Origin: an uncultured Prevotellaceae bacterium
GTDB taxonomy: Bacteria; Bacteroidota; Bacteroidia; Bacteroidales; Muribaculaceae
NCBI GenBank assembly: GCA_900318865.1
Contig: ONMF01000002.1
Location: 124,001-188,000 of the forward strand
DNA length: 64,000 bases
Direction: 5' to 3'
This document shows positions 60,858-64,000 of the stretch, piece after piece. The position numbers and the translations under genes were made by a program. The notes under the pieces are model-generated. The model ran no database searches, had not been told where the DNA came from, and saw only the letters and a program-made list of their open reading frames with translations. Within the stretch, counting starts at the first letter, position 1; each line of letters opens with the position of its first letter.

Positions 60858-60889
60858 TAAAGATAAGAATTTTTCCTCAATCAATCAAC
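60858..60889 (-). promoter_or_regulatory. Candidate promoter of the 60.2-kb gene
   Basis: The minus strand has TATCTTTA at 60865-60858, one mismatch from consensus, and GTTG at 60889-60886 with a 20-nt spacer. Confidence 0.5.
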
Positions 60890-60995
60890 TTTGTGATGCC
60901 CAAACATCACAAAACCATTTCAAAAGACGATGCGGGCAGCCAGCGGCAGTCATCAGCGTTTGCCACTCGCCACAATGTGATTTCTCGTTTGCAAG

Positions 60996-61027
60996 CTTGG
61001 GCATTTGGCCGGATTGTTGTAAATTTG
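60996..61027 (+). promoter_or_regulatory. Promoter of the DsbD-like gene
   Basis: CTTG at 60996-60999 and TAAATTTG at 61020-61027 are 20 nt apart; the ATG at 61032 follows after 4 nt, predicting a leaderless mRNA. Confidence 0.62.
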
Positions 61028-61031
61028 CAAT

Positions 61032-63014
61032 ATGAAACGACGCATTACCACTCTGATAATGTTTGTGCTGGCACTCGCCGGCACAGCACAAATGGTGAAT
61101 CCGGTGCACTGGAGCAAAGCGGTGAAGATGACCGACGACCGCCATGGTGTGGTCTCACTCACCGCCGCCATCGAGCCGGGTTGGCACTTATACAGTACCC
61201 GTCTGCCGGCCGGCGGCCCCATCCCCACCACCGTGGAGTGGAAAAAATTGGATGGCGTGAAGCTCGACGGCACGCTCAAGCCCTCATCGAAACCACACGA
61301 GCAGCACGACGACACCTTCGACATGACGCTGCAGTGGTGGACTGGCACCGTCACACTCACCCAGGCGTTCACAGCCACGACCGGTCAGTTTTCTCTTGAA
61401 GGCCAAGTGCGCTACATGGCATGCAACGATGTCACGTGCACGGCTCCCACCACCGAGCCGGTTTCTCTCAAGGGCAACGCACCCAGCCTCCAGGCCGGCA
61501 AGTCACATGAACCTCAAGCGGCCGACACGGCCCTGAGCGTCCAGCCGGCCGACACGGTTGCCACCGTGACGACCGACACCGAGGCCGAGGTGCCCGACGC
61601 CTGGGCACCTGTCGCATCACTTTGTGCCGATGGCACTGAGTCGGCAGCCGGCAGTTCGCTGTGGTGGATTTTCTGGGCATGCTTTGGCGGTGGATTACTG
61701 GCACTGCTCACGCCCTGCGTGTGGCCTATCATTCCCATGACGGTGAGTTTCTTCCTCAAGAAAAGTGAGTCGCAGGCATCGGCCGTGCGCAGTGCGGCGG
61801 TCTACGGCCTGTCGATTGTCATCATCTATGTGGCCCTCGGCCTGGCGCTCACAGCAGCTTTCGGGGCCAGCACGCTCAATGCCATCGCCACCAACGCCGT
61901 GGCTAACATCGTGTTTTTCCTTTTGCTGGTGGTGTTTGCCATCTCTTTCTTCGGAGCTTTCAGCCTCGAGCTGCCGGCATCGTGGAGCAGCCGCCTCGAC
62001 AAGGCTGCCACCAGCACAACCGGCCTGCTGAGCATCTTCTTCATGGCTTTCACGCTGGTGATTGTGTCGTTCTCCTGCACTGGCCCCATTATTGGCACCC
62101 TGCTGGTGGAAGCGGCCGGACAAGCCAACCGCATAGGTCCGGCGGTGGGTATGCTGGGCTTCTCGCTGGCATTGGCCATCCCCTTCACCCTGTTTGCCTT
62201 GTTCCCGTCGTGGCTCAAGGGACTGCCTAAATCGGGTGGATGGCTCAACACCGTGAAGGTGGTTCTCGGATTCCTGGAACTCGCGTTGTCACTCAAGTTC
62301 CTATCGGTCGCCGATTTGGCCTACGGGTGGCACATCCTCGACCGTGAAGTGTTTCTGGCTCTGTGGATAGCCATTTTCGGGCTGCTGGGCCTTTATCTGC
62401 TGGGAGTGTTCAACTTCAAAAGCGATGGCGAGAAGCAAAGCCGGGGCATCGGGGTCGTCCGCTTTTTCTTGGCATTGGCCTCGCTGGCCTTCACGGCCTA
62501 CCTGGTTCCTGGTTTATGGGGTGCACCGCTGCGCGCCACCAGTGCTTTCGTGCCGCCGCTCACCACTCAGGACTTCAATCTGGCCCACGACCAAATGACT
62601 CATTTCAACGACTACGACAAGGGAATGGAGGCCGCGGCAAAAGCCGGGAAACCGGTGTTTCTCGACTTCTCGGGTTACGGCTGCGTGAATTGCCGCAAGA
62701 TGGATGGTGCCGTGCTCAGCACCCAGCCGGTGCAGCAACTGCTCGCCGATGAGTTTGTCACCATCGAGCTGATGGTCGATGACAAGCACCACCTGCCTCA
62801 GCCACGGTATGTGGTGGAAAATGGCCACCAGGTGGAGCTGGCCACCTATGGCGACTTGTGGAGCTATCTGCAGCGGCACAAGTTCGGAGCCAATTCCCAG
62901 CCCTATTATGTTGTGCTCGACCCACAGGGCCGGCTGCTTTCGGGCCCGTTTGCCTACAAAGAGAGTGTTACCGAGTTCATCCACTTCCTGAAAGATGGGC
63001 TTAACAAAAAATAA
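61032..63014 (+). CDS. DsbD-like protein-disulfide reductase
   Basis: This inner-membrane protein moves electrons from cytoplasmic thioredoxin to periplasmic partners. The 660-residue protein has a signal sequence and then an N-terminal DsbD-alpha-like domain (WHLYSTRLPAGGPIPTTV; the Cys pair region is YMACNDVTCTAP). A linker follows, then an eight-helix membrane domain with Cys in LLTPCVWPIIPMTVSFFLKK and SFSCTGPIIGTLLVEAAG. The C-terminal thioredoxin domain has the CxxC in DFSGYGCVNCRKMD. All three redox cysteine pairs are present. It stands 20 nt before mazG. The family is often called cytochrome c biogenesis protein in annotations; electron transfer to periplasmic oxidoreductases is the best-supported role. 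Confidence 0.93.
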   Translation: MKRRITTLIMFVLALAGTAQMVNPVHWSKAVKMTDDRHGVVSLTAAIEPGWHLYSTRLPAGGPIPTTVEWKKLDGVKLDGTLKPSSKPHEQHDDTFDMTLQWWTGTVTLTQAFTATTGQFSLEGQVRYMACNDVTCTAPTTEPVSLKGNAPSLQAGKSHEPQAADTALSVQPADTVATVTTDTEAEVPDAWAPVASLCADGTESAAGSSLWWIFWACFGGGLLALLTPCVWPIIPMTVSFFLKKSESQASAVRSAAVYGLSIVIIYVALGLALTAAFGASTLNAIATNAVANIVFFLLLVVFAISFFGAFSLELPASWSSRLDKAATSTTGLLSIFFMAFTLVIVSFSCTGPIIGTLLVEAAGQANRIGPAVGMLGFSLALAIPFTLFALFPSWLKGLPKSGGWLNTVKVVLGFLELALSLKFLSVADLAYGWHILDREVFLALWIAIFGLLGLYLLGVFNFKSDGEKQSRGIGVVRFFLALASLAFTAYLVPGLWGAPLRATSAFVPPLTTQDFNLAHDQMTHFNDYDKGMEAAAKAGKPVFLDFSGYGCVNCRKMDGAVLSTQPVQQLLADEFVTIELMVDDKHHLPQPRYVVENGHQVELATYGDLWSYLQRHKFGANSQPYYVVLDPQGRLLSGPFAYKESVTEFIHFLKDGLNKK

Positions 63015-63033
63015 TTCTCATCAACCCTAATAT

Positions 63034-63852
63034 ATGCCTAACAACAGCAAAGAACAAAAACTGCAAGCCTTCGGCCGGCTGCTCGACGTGCTCGACACCC
63101 TGCGGGCCCGATGCCCATGGGACTCGGTTCAAACCAACGAAAGCCTGCGCCCCAACACCATCGAGGAAACCATGGAACTGGCCGACGCCATCATGGCCAG
63201 CGACAACGAGAAAATACGCAAAGAACTGGGCGACGTGCTTCTTCATGTCATCTTCTACGCAAAGATAGGCGATGAAAAGGGGGCTTTCGACATTGCCGAT
63301 GTGTGCCAGTCGCTGATTGACAAACTCATATTCCGTCATCCCCATATTTTCGGCAACGACAAAGCCGACACCAAGGAGCAAGTGCTTCAAAACTGGGAAG
63401 TGCTCAAAATGAAGGAAAAAGGCGGGAATAAAACCATCCTGAGCGGGGTGCCTCGCTCGCTGCCATCGCTCATCAAAGCCGAGCGAGTGCAGGAAAAAGC
63501 GGCTAATGTGGGGTTCGACTGGCAGAAGAAAGAAGACGTGTGGGACAAGGTGCGCGAGGAACTGGCCGAGGTGGAAACCGAAATGCGCACAGGCACCGCC
63601 AATGACTTGGAAAAGGAATTCGGCGACTTGATTTTCGCCATCGTGAACGCCGCCAGGCTCTATGGCGTCAGGCCCGACAATGCCCTGGAACGCACCAACC
63701 GCAAGTTCATTGCGCGCTTCAATCACATCGAGGCACGAGCGGCACAGCAAGGACGACATCTCAACGACATGACCCTTGCCGAGATGGACGAGCTGTGGGA
63801 CGAGGCCAAAGCCATGAAACTCGGCGAATCGGGCAACGAATCACCACTTTAA
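63034..63852 (+). CDS. mazG: Nucleoside triphosphate pyrophosphohydrolase MazG
   Basis: This house-cleaning enzyme hydrolyses nucleoside triphosphates to monophosphates and pyrophosphate. The 272-residue protein contains two MazG repeats. The first has CPWDSVQT, IEETMELADAI and ELGDVLLHVIFYAKI, giving the EExx(12-28)ExxD metal motif. The second has FDWQKKEDVWDKVREELAEV and EFGDLIFAIVNAARL. The final region is RFNHIEARAAQQGR. It follows the DsbD-like gene after 19 nt and probably shares its transcript. Length and motifs match classical MazG. Confidence 0.95.
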   Translation: MPNNSKEQKLQAFGRLLDVLDTLRARCPWDSVQTNESLRPNTIEETMELADAIMASDNEKIRKELGDVLLHVIFYAKIGDEKGAFDIADVCQSLIDKLIFRHPHIFGNDKADTKEQVLQNWEVLKMKEKGGNKTILSGVPRSLPSLIKAERVQEKAANVGFDWQKKEDVWDKVREELAEVETEMRTGTANDLEKEFGDLIFAIVNAARLYGVRPDNALERTNRKFIARFNHIEARAAQQGRHLNDMTLAEMDELWDEAKAMKLGESGNESPL

Positions 63853-63883
63853 TCCATCCCCACATGAATTCTCCGACCAGGGC

Positions 63884-64000
63884 ATGAAACAGAAATCTTC
63901 CATCACGGTTCCACAAGGAGTGACTCAAGTGCTGCTCCACGCATGCTGCGCCCCGTGCTCGAGTGCCATCGTGGAATGGATGCTCGGCAAGGGCATTCGC
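63884..64000 (+). CDS. queH: Epoxyqueuosine reductase QueH, N-terminal part
   Basis: Only the first 39 codons are in the window; the gene runs off the right edge. The visible sequence contains LLHACCAPCSSAIVEWML, the QueH (DUF208) N-terminal signature with the CC and C motif that binds the iron-sulfur cluster. QueH reduces epoxyqueuosine to queuosine in tRNA. The ATG at 63884 is the only good start; a preceding 7-codon frame at 63864 ends inside it. Confidence 0.85.
   Translation, partial: MKQKSSITVPQGVTQVLLHACCAPCSSAIVEWMLGKGIR

Noticed and set aside
1-64000. CRISPR arrays, insertion sequences, integrases or prophage genes
   Set aside because: I found no regularly spaced repeats, no transposase or integrase motifs and no phage structural genes on either strand.

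Overview
The window reads as a chromosomal segment of a GC-rich Bacteroidales bacterium. The evidence is a SusC/SusD pair, class I fumarase, a DUF4827-type lipoprotein between glmM and nrnA, Bacteroidota-type promoters (TTTG, about 20 nt, TAnnTTTG) before many genes, and short Ser/Cys-rich lipoboxes. High GC together with dockerin-like C-termini on secreted proteins points towards Muribaculaceae or a Prevotella-like relative. That placement is inference; there is no 16S gene here.

Layout. 1-6.1 kb: ROK sugar kinase, small TonB-dependent receptor, GTPase EngB, a dockerin-tagged secreted protein and malate dehydrogenase, all on the minus strand. 6.2-10.4 kb: plus-strand operon recR, a 49-residue ORF, GT2 glycosyltransferase, GNAT acetyltransferase and a CotH-like secreted protein, converging on an aspartokinase that lacks ACT domains. 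11.3-12.6 kb: a gene-free stretch ending in a 74-bp tandem promoter duplication in front of yqgE. 12.7-22.6 kb: a five-gene nutrient-uptake locus (SusC, SusD, HExxH lipoprotein, DUF4302-like lipoprotein, dockerin-tagged protein). 22.9-31.7 kb: RluA-type pseudouridine synthase, a membrane protein, fumarase, initiator tRNA, a GT4/PIG-L deacetylase/ATP-grasp set, and priA. 31.8-35.7 kb: a membrane protein, a VanX-like dipeptidase and PBP1A. 35.9-42.5 kb: SGNH hydrolase, dockerin-tagged GH13 amylase, flavin reductase, glyA and fabG. 44.5-50.7 kb: a muropeptide-salvage set (transglutaminase, NlpC/P60, dipeptide epimerase) followed by an SGNH/MBOAT acyl-transfer pair. 51.5-54.5 kb: an AT-rich three-gene island. 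54.6-58.9 kb: small membrane and lipoprotein genes, then glmM, DUF4827 and nrnA. 59-64 kb: secreted proteins, a DsbD-like protein, mazG and the start of queH.

The most unusual item is the AT-rich island at 51,945-54,474. It encodes a TerB-fold protein, a four-helix membrane protein flanked by coiled coils, and a VWA-like lipoprotein, closely packed and ended by its own hairpin. It looks transferred and resembles a compact, membrane-anchored relative of Ter-type stress systems; its function is unknown.

The second theme is regulatory DNA. A family of roughly 58-78 bp promoter-bearing repeats sits before yqgE (tandem, with one copy's -7 box damaged), before fumarase, as a divergent pair between PBP1A and the SGNH hydrolase, and before the transglutaminase operon. 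Several genes have the -7 box only 4-8 nt before the start codon, which predicts leaderless or nearly leaderless mRNAs.
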